Positions 1 through 9,914 of a DNA stretch of 24,328 nucleotides are shown here, one piece after another. Position numbers and translations under genes: made by a program. The stretch's first letter is position 1. The number at the start of each line of letters is the position of its first letter. The notes under the pieces are model-generated. The model did no database searches and was not told where the DNA came from. It saw only the letters and a list, made by a program, of their open reading frames with translations. This DNA is from Cudoniella acicularis (taxonomy: Eukaryota; Ascomycota; Leotiomycetes; Helotiales; Helotiaceae), in NCBI GenBank assembly GCA_013054445.1, contig JAAMPI010000854.1, positions 1-24,328 of the forward strand. The letters are read 5' to 3'.

Positions 1-252
1 CACGTGGTCCTTGATTCGTGACACCTAGCTGTTAACGGTATTTGATTTTAGAGCGTTTAAGTCCTATCTTTAGAATCTAAAGAGATAACGGTGTTGCTAT
101 GTCGTCGGAATTAGATTAAGCGTACGGGACTGCGCTTAGACGGATAGGGAATAGTGTCACGACCTAGGATCATATAATGACTCACGTGATCAGTTTAGCA
201 GTTCAGCGGTTTAACGTTCGAGGCCTAAACTGATGAATTACTAAACCACGAC
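1..252. other. gene-free flank with transposon-like debris
   Basis: No supportable gene. A TGTCACGACC motif at 155 followed by TCACGTGA at about 181 resembles the start of the LTR-like elements found further along, so this is probably a truncated copy interrupted by the element that starts at 253. No matching end was found. Confidence 0.4.
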
Positions 253-466
253 TGTCACAGACCTGGTTTGACGCGTCTCCCTCACCTGACGCGTCCCCTT
301 GTCACGTGTCCTAGTCCGTGCTGGACTCACCTCCTGTATATAAGGCCCCTTCGGGGCCACCTCTCTTCTTCTCTCCTTAGCTTAGTTTCTTCGCGAATAC
401 AGCACCTTCTTGCAAATACGTCCCTACGTGACGTCAGGGCCCTAGTGCCTTTGCAGAGCTGTAACA
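253..466 (+). mobile_element. LTR-like element (solo LTR candidate)
   Basis: Starts TGTCACAGACCTGGTT and ends CTGTAACA, giving the TG...CA ends of an LTR. Inside are CACGTG at 303-308 and a TATATAA box at 337-343, followed by a pyrimidine-rich stretch, an arrangement shared with other LTR-like elements in this window. The first 16 bases recur exactly on the minus strand at 4232-4217. No 5 bp target duplication is visible (ACGAC against CGGGG), so the copy is old, recombined or wrongly bounded. LTR nature is inferred from end structure and similarity to the other copies; no internal gag or pol is attached. Confidence 0.5.
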
Positions 467-893
467 CGGGGTGGGACCGTAAGCGGGAAATCGAGTATTA
501 TCCAAACGAATCGGAAAAAGGGGTGGCTTTCAACCGGAAGGACATCGATGCATGACCCTCTACATGCATGTGCATACTGTAGTAAGCAGAGGGTGGTTGC
601 TTTGCAAGCACTGCCCGCAGCCCAACTCCTGGTTTCAAGAATCTGCAGCGCTCCTGCTTTGAGGTGGTATTGCAGAGATTAGTCCTAAATAGGATGTGAA
701 GTAATGAAGTCCGGGGAGAAGTTGCGATCTAATTTTTTAGTAGCTTGTCGTTGGTATCCTGCACCTGTAGGGAAGTAATTCAACTGCACCGGTAGCCGCA
801 AGTCTTTTCGAGGTGGAAATTAGATGTCCCCTTTCCCACAGTTTAAAATCTTTCCGCTACCACAAAACGCATCTACGATCAAATTCAGCGAAA
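467..893. other. intergenic, upstream of the P450 gene
   Basis: No gene or clear repeat seen. This holds the presumed promoter of the P450 that starts at 894. I see no convincing TATA box. A short open frame crossing 268-555 starts inside the LTR-like element and has no recognisable protein features. Confidence 0.5.
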
Positions 894-2658
894 ATGAGCA
901 TCCTTCAATATTTCGTGGTGGCACTTCCATGTTTCCTGCTTTTCCTGCTGTTCCTTAGGCGCGATTTGATCTCAACTTCCTACTGGTACAAGCGAAACCG
1001 CGCACTTTCCAAGATTCCAGGACCAAAGCTTGCATCCATCACGCGGCTATGGATTCTGAAAAGCGTTTACTACTACGGATTTGCTGAAAAGTGCGTTGGT
1101 TTGACTAAAACATACGGTAATCTATGCATTGCCCTACGTGCGACGAGGAGCTAAATTTATATAGGATCAATCGTGCGGATTGGACCAAATCATGTACTTA
1201 TTAGTGATCCAGCAGATATTCGAAAAGTCTTAGCTGTGGGATCGAGCTACACACGCGGGCCCTGGTTCGATGCGCTAAAGCTCCACCATGATGAAACAAA
1301 TATCGTATGTGAAAGAGAGCCCAAAAGGCATCAGCAAAAGCGGAATATCCTCAGTTATGGGGTATGTTGATCTAATACCACCTTATTCATTAGGATCGCC
1401 GCTAAATTGAAATTCAGCTCCTGGGTAAGCACTCGCAGAATCTAGAACCGACGATAGATTTTCATGTACGAGAATGGATTAAGCAGTTGGGTGGGCGCTG
1501 TACTTTGGAAACCGCTGTCCCTTTCGATGTTATGACAACCTTCAGGTTTCTGGCCGTTGATGTGCTCTCACATTTGGCCCTTGGGAAGCCATTTGGAAGT
1601 CTTAAGGTAAATAAAGACGTGCACAAATTTATTTCCATATTCGAGGCAGGCACAAGAGTTCAAACCTGTCTTTCTGTGCTACCGGAATTGAAAAGCGTTC
1701 TAGTCATGTTGTCACGTATCCCCCTCTTGGGCGGGTATCTTGCGCCATCCCCTGGTGACGGATCTCCGATTGGGCATGTACTCACAGTGAGTTTAAATAA
1801 TTCTCCTTGGCCTTTCGACTATCTGGAAGCTCATTAATATCTAGGTCATCCAGGATGTGGTGAAGGACAAGTTTGCTGAACGCGGCCCAAAAATTGAAAT
1901 GCTGGATGCGTTTATTGCCCGAGGCCTGGCGGAGAAAGATGCTATGGAAGAGCTTCTTATCATCATGTATGATTTCATTCTGTCCCTATCACTAAAAAGA
2001 ACTAATTTCTAGTCAGGAGTGCGGGTGTTGAAACCACTACTACTGCAGTCAAAGCAATTCTCTTCCTGATACTGAAAACCCCAGGCGTGATGCTCAAGCT
2101 TCAGAAGGAGATAGACGAAGTGATCTTGAAGGATTCTACAATACCAATTAAGGAAACAACTTTACATAACATGCCATACTTTCAAGCCTGCATTTCCGAA
2201 GGCCTCCGCATGTATCCCCCTTCATTCCAGCTCCGCGAACGTATGACTCCACCGTCCGGTGACCAGTTGGGGGATTATTTTATTCCAGGAGGTACCTTCA
2301 TTGGTATCAACTCCAAAGGCGTGCAACTCACGAACGTCGTTGGTGAAGACCCTAATAGTTTCCGTCCAGAGCGATGGCTGGTGAATGATAAAGAGCAATT
2401 AGCGCAGATGGGTCGGAATTTAGAGCTAGTGTTTAATTATGGGAGTACAAAATGCTTAGGGATGAATATTGCGTTGATGGAGTTGGATAAGGTTGTCTTT
2501 GAGGTGAGCTACTTGACTGTCTAAGAAGACAATTTGCTAATATTTTGTAGCTTTTCAGAAATTTCAATATTAAACTCGCTTGTAAGGCTCGAGGCGTCGA
2601 GACTATACCACGAGAGCTATTATTACAAATTGACCTTAAATCGGTCAAGAAGACTTGA
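894..2658 (+). CDS. cytochrome P450 monooxygenase, pisatin demethylase/benzoate hydroxylase-like
   Basis: Haem-thiolate monooxygenase, probably ER-anchored, oxidising a small lipophilic substrate that cannot be predicted. Proposed exons are 894-1116, 1165-1361, 1418-1786, 1845-1966, 2017-2503 and 2551-2658. All introns are GT-AG and 47-58 nt, and the joined frame is open for 501 aa, the usual P450 length. An N-terminal hydrophobic helix (about residues 6-22) is followed by the proline hinge IPGP. The I-helix AGVETTTT is at about 306-313, the K-helix EGLR at 365-368, PERW at 421-424, and the haem loop FNYGSTKCLG at 443-452 with Cys450 as the iron ligand. The usual Arg of the haem loop is absent, as in pisatin-demethylase-type P450s (FGYGKYQCLG-like). 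Start chosen at 894 because it precedes the membrane anchor and has an AAAATG context. The gene stands alone, with LTR debris on both sides. It looks intact; family assignment is confident, substrate unknown. Confidence 0.93.
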
Positions 2659-3425
2659 CAAAGAGCAGCAAGGAATCTTTGACAAAGCTCGTTGGCAATA
2701 TAGTCCTTAGGAGGGGAAACTGTCAAACTCTATTATAGGCTTATAGCCAACTTTTGAGGTAAAAGATTGTGGTATGAATTTTGTTACGACTGAGGAGATA
2801 TGGAAGTGAAGTTGGGTTGCTAAAAGAGTGTGAATTGCTAGTCTAGTCTACAGAACAGCTTTTAGTGGGAGCTGTGTCCCTTATATATAGGCTTCCGGTG
2901 CCCACATGCTACCGAGGTTCCTGCTCATCTTCCTACGCATAAACTATGGTAATAGCTTATGCCTTGGTCTATGGGATCGATGGCACCGTAGGATCTAAAG
3001 GCATAATCATCATAGCGACTTCCTTTGAATCCTTCAGGTGACGACCCCTGAGGCACGTGACCTAGAATCGCTTCCTCAACAAATTTGAAGAAGCTGATTC
3101 GATTAAGGTGCCAAACCAGTAGCAGAGCATAGCACAATATATAAATGACTGATTTAGGTGCCTCTATAGACATAGGATATTCGATTCTAACAAACTCAAG
3201 GTGGGTATAACAAATAAATTCTGAACTTAAAGTTCGAGTTCTATATCTCAAATCCCAAAAGTATTTTAGTATGGTCAATTGAGAAAATCACCTTTATTCT
3301 CCTATTTTTAAGTCTTTGGTCAATCTGTTTATTCCCACGAGCCTCTCTTCAACGTGTTTATCTCTTAAGTCCCACTTGTCCAGAGCTCGTATGTTCTGGA
3401 TGCGCACCTGGTTTGAAAATGGTAA
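2659..3425. other. gene-free stretch after the P450
   Basis: No supportable gene. The open frames here (for example 2925-3278 on the minus strand) show no recognisable domain and look like chance or strongly mutated sequence. No tRNA, tandem array or clear LTR end was found. Confidence 0.5.
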
Positions 3426-3665
3426 GATCTTACTATATCAAGAGCCGAAGCAGATGCAACTTATCCCGAGCCTTACAAGCACGTAGATGGTTACGGTGAT
3501 GACTTCATTGAGACTGGCGAGGCTTTTGAGGATGATGAAGAATTTGCGGATCCCATTGGAGCTCCCATATCCACCGGGATCACACCTTCATTTGTAGTAG
3601 CTCTTTTCAAGCACTACCAGATCCACCGAGCCTCAGGCTTAGTAGTAACAATAGTGACTAATTAG
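3426..3665 (+). other. possible coding relic, acidic, unrecognised
   Basis: An open frame of about 79 codons without a usable start, ending in TAG at 3663-3665. The residues are protein-like, with an acidic patch (EDDEEF) in the middle, but I do not recognise a family. It could be the last exon of a lost gene or an internal piece of a retroelement. A shorter minus-strand open frame (3695-3913, 72 codons) lies next to it and is equally unplaced. Confidence 0.2.
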
Positions 3666-3903
3666 ATATACCCTTGACTAGAAATGAGCAACATTCAACT
3701 TCGAGCCCAAGTATCATTTCCTTCATAGCAAGCAAGTTCTCCAATAGTCCCTGCAGCAAAATTTTCATCTAGAGTTTGCATTCTCAGAGGTAACATTTGC
3801 CCGAAGTCATCGATCCCAATACATAGGACCGCACCTGTTTCACACACTATCCTGTCCGCAATTATAAACATGAAATGCTGTTTCCCCACCAAATACCCCT
3901 CTT

Positions 3904-4160
3904 CAAAGGTCACATGACTTTAAGGGACCGATAGACCCATGCTTCGGGCCTCCGGTCAAAGGACCGGCTAGCTGTCGGGCCTTCGGGTTAGGAAATAGGA
4001 AGGTTCTATATAATAAATAGGTTTTTCTTAGACAAGAGCTTTATATTTAACTTAATATAGTATTTAATAATATACTAGTATTATCTTATATTATGTAAGA
4101 CTCTTAACTTATTATTCTCGTGCTTATAACTAATATCCTAACGCCCTTATCTTAGAATAC
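3904..4160 (+). mobile_element. degraded LTR-like fragment
   Basis: Contains TCACATGA at about 3910, then AGGAAGGTTCTATATAA at about 4000, which is the same wording as the LTR-like element at 7487-7848 (AGGAAGGTTCTATATAA at 7634-7650). Related AT-rich text follows. Neither end is preserved. Judged a diverged copy of the 7487 element because the shared stretch includes the promoter-like TATA box. Confidence 0.5.
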
Positions 4161-4216
4161 TATTAGGTGATCTATAAATGGAGGACGCGTCTCCCTAGTC
4201 ACGGGACTGTGCGTGG

Positions 4217-4232
4217 AACCAGGTCTGTGACA
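4217..4232 (-). repeat. inverted copy of an LTR end
   Basis: These 16 bases are the exact reverse complement of 253-268 (TGTCACAGACCTGGTT). It marks the 5' end of a minus-oriented LTR fragment, probably running left into about 4170, where it abuts the plus-oriented fragment at 3904-4160. The two copies are inverted, so they do not bound one full-length retroelement. Confidence 0.55.
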
Positions 4233-4475
4233 AGGAGGTTAAAACAACTCACTGTATTCTAATAGTTATTGCTGCAAGTGCAGCCCCAGCTGTGAGGCTA
4301 ACGGTAAAATTAAAGAAATGTATAAGGATTATACTTAAAAGAAGTCCGATTCTTGTCTTCAGCCTTAAATTCTCCTTCCGTCAGACCTCTTACAAGCACA
4401 TCATCAGACCTTATGCAGTTTTCCAGATCACTTGATTCTTAGGTCTTGGGCTCCCAAATGCACCAAATCTTCTTG

Positions 4476-4732
4476 TGTCACGAACCGCAATCATGTGACT
4501 AAGATCACCTGATGGAGTCCCGGATCTGGGGGTCGCTAGCGAAGGATGGACTCCCCGGCTCCTGGACTCCGCTAGGTCGCTACCTATATAGCCATATAAG
4601 CTTTCCTTTGTAGAGCTGCGTGCTCAACTTCAAATACATAACTTTCTACACTGATTTACTTGACACTTTAATTGACGACTAAAACCAACGACCACACGAT
4701 ATCGATATAGCACGTGAGAACGGAACGTTACA
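4476..4732 (+). mobile_element. solo LTR with imperfect 5 bp target duplication
   Basis: Starts TGTCACGAAC and ends GAACGTTACA, so the termini are TG...CA with a short imperfect inverted repeat. The five bases before (TCTTG) and after (TCTTA) match at four of five positions, as expected for an aged target-site duplication. CATGTGA at about 4492 and a TATATAG box at about 4584 occupy the same order as in the other copies. No coding region is attached, so a solo LTR left by recombination is the simplest reading. Confidence 0.62.
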
Positions 4733-5493
4733 TCTTAGCTGAAATCAACATGACCCGAAGTTCTACTCAACGTTGCATGTTCATTATTGCTGACCTTCTC
4801 CCAATCACTTCGATTAAAGAGTCAGCGTCGCATTCATCCCGTTTGTCTCGACATGGGAGGATCCAATTCCTAGAGCTGAACTCCAGCTTGCCATGCATCT
4901 TTGAAGTATATCGCCGTTTCAGGAATGTCTCTCCATTCAATTAATGAAAAAGAAAGATGGTGGATCCTCTCGTAAAGAAATTCGGCCTGATGTTACTCCT
5001 TCTGACGCGAACGGGTTCCCTGCATTTCCAAGAGTTGGTTTGCGGGGTAGTTCCACAACAGGTGCTACCCCTCTCCGACAAAAGTATGCCATCCATCGCT
5101 TAACATTATTTTAAGCTTGTATATTATACTTCTCAAGTATTACAAAATCACGGTAATCGATCGATCTTAGAACTTTAAGCCGAAGAATACCAAAAGCAAG
5201 ACAACCTGGCACTATTTTGAGCCTGGACAAGAGCAAGCAATAGTCTGTTATGTATATACTTATTATGTTCTACTACTAGTTGAACTTAATCGTCGGTAAG
5301 ATATCTTTATGTACAAAGATGATAACAGGTTCACCTCACGGCTAAGGGATACCTGGACCTAGGCGTCCCCTCAGGTTCCCGATGCAGAAGATTTTTACTT
5401 TTGAGTCCTCAAAGTGAGGGGTGCCTGAACTTCTATTTGGAGTATAAACTGTATTCAAACATATATTGTTTAGCTAAACTTCCACGAGCCTTT
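4733..5493. other. gene-poor stretch with weak coding relics
   Basis: Two short plus-strand open frames (4714-4944 and 4944-5114) have protein-like composition but no recognisable domain. The first starts inside the LTR. They may be remnants of a gene or element hit by the LTR insertion. The rest is AT-rich and shows nothing else. Confidence 0.35.
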
Positions 5494-6230
5494 TTCCGTT
5501 CTGGAAATTTAATACAGTGCAATAAGTAATGTGGCTGCAGTTATTCGGCTTAGAGTTCCATTCAACGTCAGCTGATCATAAATAAGATATCTTTGCCAAT
5601 GTTAAAATTTAACTATTGACATACAGATTACCTTTATCCTACCCGAAGGTAATCTACGCCTCCTCTTTGATTGGCTATTCAAAGGTTTCGATAAAGTAAT
5701 AATGATATTTTGAGTCGAAAACAAGCTTTTGGGTTTCATCTGGACTAAATCATTACTTAAGAGAGACTGCAACTTCCAGCTCATATGCAATACCCCTCAA
5801 TTTACCCCCCTATTTTTAGCTAAAAGGAGACTGGACTACACTTTACACCCTCCAATTATCTTCCGTTCTAGAAATTTAATGCAGCGTAATGAGCACTGTG
5901 GCTGCAGTTATTCGGCCCAGAGCTCCATCTAACGTCAGCTGATTATAGATGAGAGATTTTTGCCAACGTTGAAATTTAACTATTGACGTGCAGGTTATCC
6001 TTATCCTACCCGAATGTAATCTACACCTCCCCTTTGATTGGCTATTCAAAGGTTTCGATAAATTAATAATGATATTTTGAGGCGAAAACAAGCTTTGGGG
6101 TTTCATCGGGACTAAATCATTACTTAAGAGAGACTGCAACTTCTAGCTCATATGCGATACTCCTCATTTACCCCCCCCCCTTCTTTCTATCCAAAGGGAG
6201 ATTATACCACACTTTACACCCTCCAATTAT
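5494..6230. repeat. tandem duplication, two units of 367 and 370 bp
   Basis: Unit 1 (5494-5860) and unit 2 (5861-6230) both start TTCCGTTCT and end CACCCTCCAATTAT, and they align along their whole length. Long stretches are identical, such as TTGATTGGCTATTCAAAGGT. Most mismatches are transitions (C/T or G/A): reading the first 150 bp I counted about 19 transitions and 2-3 transversions. Units carry mixed A/C homopolymer differences near their ends (a run of ten C near 6171-6180 in unit 2). No open frame is conserved well enough to call a gene. It lies just upstream of the cysteine-rich secreted-protein gene. Confidence 0.93.
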
Positions 6231-6285
6231 GATTATCGTATCACTTACTTTCTTCGTCTCCTATTCCGAACGTAAGACGGAAGAA

Positions 6286-6291
6286 TATAAA
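6286..6291 (+). promoter_or_regulatory. candidate TATA box of the secreted-protein gene
   Basis: TATAAA about 180 bp before the ATG at 6471, followed by a pyrimidine-rich stretch including about ten T at 6366. Placement is compatible with a long 5' leader. Sequence pattern only. Confidence 0.35.
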
Positions 6292-6470
6292 GTCGCTCAC
6301 TTCAGAGGGAAGTGCTACAGCGCAAGGTTCTTCACTTTCAAATATCTATAATAACCCACGTCTGCCTTTTTTTTTTACGCTCCTGTCAAGGCCAGAGAAC
6401 TCAAATTCTTCACATCCACTTTCATCAGACAAAAGAATAGTCACGAAAGTTCGATCTTGACGAGGCAACT

Positions 6471-6953
6471 ATGAAGTTCGTTATTGCCCTCCTTTCCCTC
6501 CTCGTCAGCTTTGCTACAGCTTACATCGGCGAGCTATGCTTTAATGGGGATGTACGTTACAATATCTCTCAAAAGTCCTATACCCTAGCCTTTTTGTCAT
6601 AGGCCATTACCCAATCTCACTATATACCGCTCCCAGCAGAGCTTGCAAGCTAATGACCCTCTAGGCTTCAGGAACATGCGAGTTAACGTCATGGTGTGCA
6701 GACCATCATGGTAGCGATTCCATAGTCGGTCTATGCCCCAAAGATCCCAATGACGTCAGGTGCTGCTTCTACCCCGATTGCGTCGGCCATTCCGGAAAGT
6801 GTGATATTCTCGGCGATTTAGGCTGTGTTGGTAGCTATGTGGCGTATGTTGGTTTTTCCTAACCACAGGATAAGGTTACTAATTTCTGATTACAGGGGTT
6901 ATTGCCCTGGCCCCGACGATTACGAGTGCTGCACTTCTTGCGAAGATTGTTAA
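6471..6953 (+). CDS. small secreted cysteine-rich protein with two repeated modules
   Basis: Proposed exons are 6471-6551, 6665-6843 and 6896-6953, giving 105 aa. Introns of 113 and 52 nt have GTACGT/CTAG and GTATGT/ACAG ends, the second with a clear TACTAAT branch site. Residues 1-17 form a signal peptide (hydrophobic core, then SFATA before Tyr18), so secretion is expected. The mature chain has 14 cysteines, at 23, 32, 38, 51, 60, 61, 66, 73, 81, 90, 98, 99, 102 and 105. Two copies of the pattern G-x-C...C...G-x-CP-x-(D/G)P-x-D-x-x-CC are visible at about 30-61 and 71-99. I recall this CPGP-D-CC module from fungal secreted proteins, often in front of cell-wall-lytic domains; here no catalytic domain follows. 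An apoplastic effector or antimicrobial role is possible but unproven. Intact, and isolated among repeats. Confidence 0.8.
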
Positions 6954-7104
6954 ATAGGAGCGCAAGACTTGAGAGTGCCAGTGTCTCAGAGGGGATCGTA
7001 GTTGGACAGACCAATCTTTGACGGCAATTTCGACGGTTGATTTCTCGAGTATGTAATTTCATGTTTTCTATTTTCAAATTTGGAACTTGGAATAATGAGC
7101 TTAT
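6954..7104. other. 3' flank of the secreted-protein gene
   Basis: No gene seen; presumably the 3' UTR and spacer up to the LTR-like element at 7105. Confidence 0.5.
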
Positions 7105-7415
7105 TGTTACGGCGCTATCCGTAACACTTGTGAACCCTGGGCCTGAGGCTCACTGGACAGCGAACCAGGCAGAGAACCCAGGGAAGTGGCTTGGGATAAG
7201 TCACGTGATGGACTCGTGGGATTCCTTTTGGATCGATTCAGCACGAAGGTCTATATAAATCTAGGTCGTCACTCATCAGATAGGAGCTTCGTGCTCAACG
7301 TCGTTTTATACTTCAATATATAGTATTGCAACTTCTACTTAGTTATTCATCTATACTTGCCTTGACCCCCTGCCCTTAGCCAACAAACCACCTAACTATA
7401 CGAAGAGTTGTTACA
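7105..7415 (+). mobile_element. solo LTR with imperfect 5 bp target duplication
   Basis: Starts TGTTACGG and ends GTTGTTACA. Flanking pentamers CTTAT and CCTAT match at four of five positions. CACGTG is at 7202-7207 and TATATAA at 7252-7258, followed by CTTCGTGCTCAAC, close to the CTTCGTGCTTAAA of the 7487 element and the GCGTGCTCAAC of the 4476 element. This conserved stretch probably marks the transcribed part of the LTR. No gag or pol is attached. Confidence 0.6.
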
Positions 7416-7486
7416 CCTATTTCTGGTCGTTCTCAAGCTCGGAGAGTTATACAAGCTATGTTTTATCTTATAGTATAAGATAATAA

Positions 7487-7848
7487 TGTCACGAATGCAA
7501 TCAATAAGCCGGGCTTATTAAGAAAGAAAGTCACGTGACAGGTCATGTGATAGATCGAAGGAGCTATAGCTTGGTCTATAGATCCTTAGACTCGGATCAA
7601 AGGATCGAAGGTTCGACCTTTAGATCTAGGAGCAGGAAGGTTCTATATAAGTAGGATAAGTTTCCTATTAGATAAGAACTTCGTGCTTAAATTACTTTAG
7701 TAATCTTATATCATACTCTAGTCTATCTTTACTTATAACGAGATCGCTTCTTAGTGATCAACCTAATAAGCTTCATCTACCTCTCAGCACTTACCAACCC
7801 GACTTACTTCCGAGTTCTACGCGGTAGGACCCGACCCAGTTCGTTACA
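7487..7848 (+). mobile_element. LTR-like element
   Basis: Starts TGTCACGAATGCAATC, nearly the start of the 4476 element, and ends CAGTTCGTTACA. CACGTG is at 7532-7537, a second CATGTGA follows at about 7544, and TATATAA is at 7644-7650. The flanks (AATAA, CGTGG) do not match, so either one border is off or this is one LTR of an element that has lost its partner. A reverse-transcriptase scrap lies about 160 bp downstream, which would fit a 5' LTR plus eroded interior. Confidence 0.55.
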
Positions 7849-8003
7849 CGTGGCTTGTGGATGGAAAAAAAAAAAATAACAAGGGTCCAACCGGCAAAGA
7901 GTTCCATACGGAGTAGACGCCGACCAATGATGACCGCGGAATCCTAAATGGGCTAGTAAGCCCAAGATAGCATATAGAATCAGCTGATTCCACTGGTTAG
8001 AAC

Positions 8004-8084
8004 TGGAATGTTAAGGAGACTAAGTATCTAGGTTTTATTATCAGCACTGGCATACTCGATGAAAACTCGGCAGCTATATTCTGA
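8004..8084 (+). pseudogene. reverse-transcriptase scrap (Ty3/gypsy-like)
   Basis: A 26-codon stretch reads ETKYLGFIISTGILD in its middle, which matches the conserved Ty3/gypsy reverse-transcriptase segment of the type KYLGxIIS(T/K)DGI that precedes the connection region. It is followed directly by a stop, and nothing else of the polymerase is readable nearby. Probably the last recognisable piece of an element whose LTR is at 7487-7848. The short match keeps the confidence moderate. Confidence 0.5.
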
Positions 8085-8343
8085 TTCGGTAGCTCTTCAG
8101 AAGATGCAATGGAATAATCATTGATCAATCACGAGACATCCGACTTAATACTGTAGGTGAGACCGTGGAGCACAGTCGGCCTTCGGTCAGTGATTACACG
8201 GGACTTACACCGGATTTAAGATGACTAACGGACTTAAGTGCCGCATCCAGATGCGTTTGAGGCATTCTGTTAATAGCTTCATCATTCCCCTATCATTCCC
8301 TCACACGAAATATCATTGCGGTCGAGAAAAAATATCTTCCACC
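8085..8343. other. upstream region of the SDR gene
   Basis: No gene seen. It must contain the promoter of the SDR starting at 8344. The start codon has a strong CACCATGG context. No clear TATA box recognised. Confidence 0.4.
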
Positions 8344-9173
8344 ATGGCATCTGACAAGAAGGTGGTCCTCATTACGGGTACGCCAACCGAGATCTCTTCG
8401 TTACCAAGAAGCTAACCAGAACCCACTTCGCAGGTGCCAACAGTGGCATCGGCCTCAAGACCGTCGTCAGCCTTGCTCAAGGCTCGGCGGACTACCACAT
8501 CCTTCTTTGCGCCCGTTCCTTGGAGAAAGGCAGCAATGCGCTGCACAAGATCAAGACCACCCACGCCGCCTCGCTGAAAAGCCCCATCTCGGTTCTCCAG
8601 CTTGACGTCACGAGCCGGGAATCAATCCATGCTGCCAAGGACGCCGTCGAGAAGACGTACGGCAAGCTGGACGTGCTGGTGAACAACGCGGCCGTCCTGA
8701 TCGTCCAGCCCATGGACCGACTCGAACTCCTCCGCGCGACCTTCGAGACCAACGTCTTTGGTCCCTGGATCCTGACCGAGGTCTTTGAGCCACTCCTCAA
8801 GAAGTCGGCCTCGCCTCTCATCATCAACGTCTCCTCGGAACAGGGCTCCATCACCAAGAAGCTAGACCCGACAAACCCGGGCGCCGCGGTCCCCGGGGAG
8901 CACTACCGGGCTAGCAAGGCTGCCTTCAACATGATGGCGGCATGCCAGAGATACTCGTACAAGGAGTGGGGCTGCAAGGTCTGCGCCTTCAACCCGGGTT
9001 TCTGCGTCACCAACCTCACGGGTGAGAAGGGTCGGCAGATGCGAATCGAGAGGGGTGCACGGCCCGCCAAAGACGCTGCTGATGCGCTGGTTGATGTCGT
9101 CTTGGGGAAGAGGGACGCTGATTTCGAGAAGAATGGAATGCTTGACTTGGATGGCGGGGTCCTGCCGTGGTAA
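8344..9173 (+). CDS. short-chain dehydrogenase/reductase (carbonyl reductase-like)
   Basis: Cytosolic NAD(P)(H)-dependent oxidoreductase of the classical SDR family. Exons 8344-8377 and 8434-9173, with a 56 nt intron falling inside the cofactor motif, give 257 aa, the normal length. The glycine-rich TGANSGIG is at 11-18, LDV at 68-70 (adenine pocket), NNAA at 95-98, Asn118, Ser145/146 in NVSSEQGS, and Tyr169-x3-Lys173 in YRASK, so the full catalytic set is present. The C-terminus ends GGVLPW. Exon 2 is clearly richer in G+C than the sequence around it. No linked gene in the same operon-like arrangement; neighbours are LTR debris upstream and a dead 2EXR gene downstream. Substrate unknown; a tailoring role with the P450 is only a guess. 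Confidence 0.93.
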
Positions 9174-9914
9174 AGATGAGAACACCTCTTGCAAGGAGGG
9201 GGCTAGGTAGTTTGACTCGAGGAGATAAGAGACGTCCGGAATACACTTATTTACCTAATGTTGATGCAAGATACTTTAAATGCCCGGAGGCTTCCTACTC
9301 GAGGTAGACTAATGATATTTGAGTTGACGGTCCCCACCTCTCTACAACGTCATGCCATTCTACATGGTCCAACAATATATGAATCAACCAGTACTGCAAA
9401 AAACTGCTCCGGAGAACATGCGTCCAATAAAACTTTCACGGAGGAAAGCACTGAAGTAGATATAAAAAGCACTGGACCCTTTGACGAACCTGATGCAGGC
9501 TCTGCGAAGCCCGAGGAGTCTGATATCCCAACTGGCCAACTAAGGGATATTAGCCTTAGATATGTAGACTATGAAATGCCTAGACAGGCTAGTGATGTCG
9601 GTTTAGCACCAATACCTCCGCTGGCCAAGCGTTCATATTTCAACCATGGGAAAGTCGAGACGATTGAGGCGATAATATTGTCTTTTGTCATCCGATACAG
9701 CCAACTCATGGATCAAGGACATAAAATACGGCTCTTGGAATGCCCTAGCTCTACTGACCCTATCTCTCCTACCGAATGTCGAAGACCTCCAAATCAAGAA
9801 GTGTCAAGACTTGCACTGGCAACAACTTGGGCTTCAGTTGGTCTCCGCTTGAACATTCAGCCTAGCCTGCGTACCTCCAGTCTAGCCGTCGGGCCAACGT
9901 CGGCACTCAGGTAT
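9174..9914. other. spacer with one long unassigned open frame
   Basis: A plus-strand frame from ATG 9258 to TGA 9957-9959 is open for 233 codons, longer than expected by chance. The protein is Ser/Thr-rich, lacks a signal peptide or recognisable domain, and its last 15 codons run antisense into the tail of the 2EXR pseudogene. It may be a species-specific gene, an exon, or chance. No promoter signal is obvious. Confidence 0.3.

Noticed and set aside
253..4232. Full-length LTR retrotransposon bounded by the two TGTCACAGACCTGGTT copies
   Set aside because: The two copies are inverted, and the P450 gene lies between them; no gag-pol is present.
8492..8857. Long minus-strand open frame inside the SDR gene
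   Set aside because: Antisense shadow of a GC-rich real gene; no family features.
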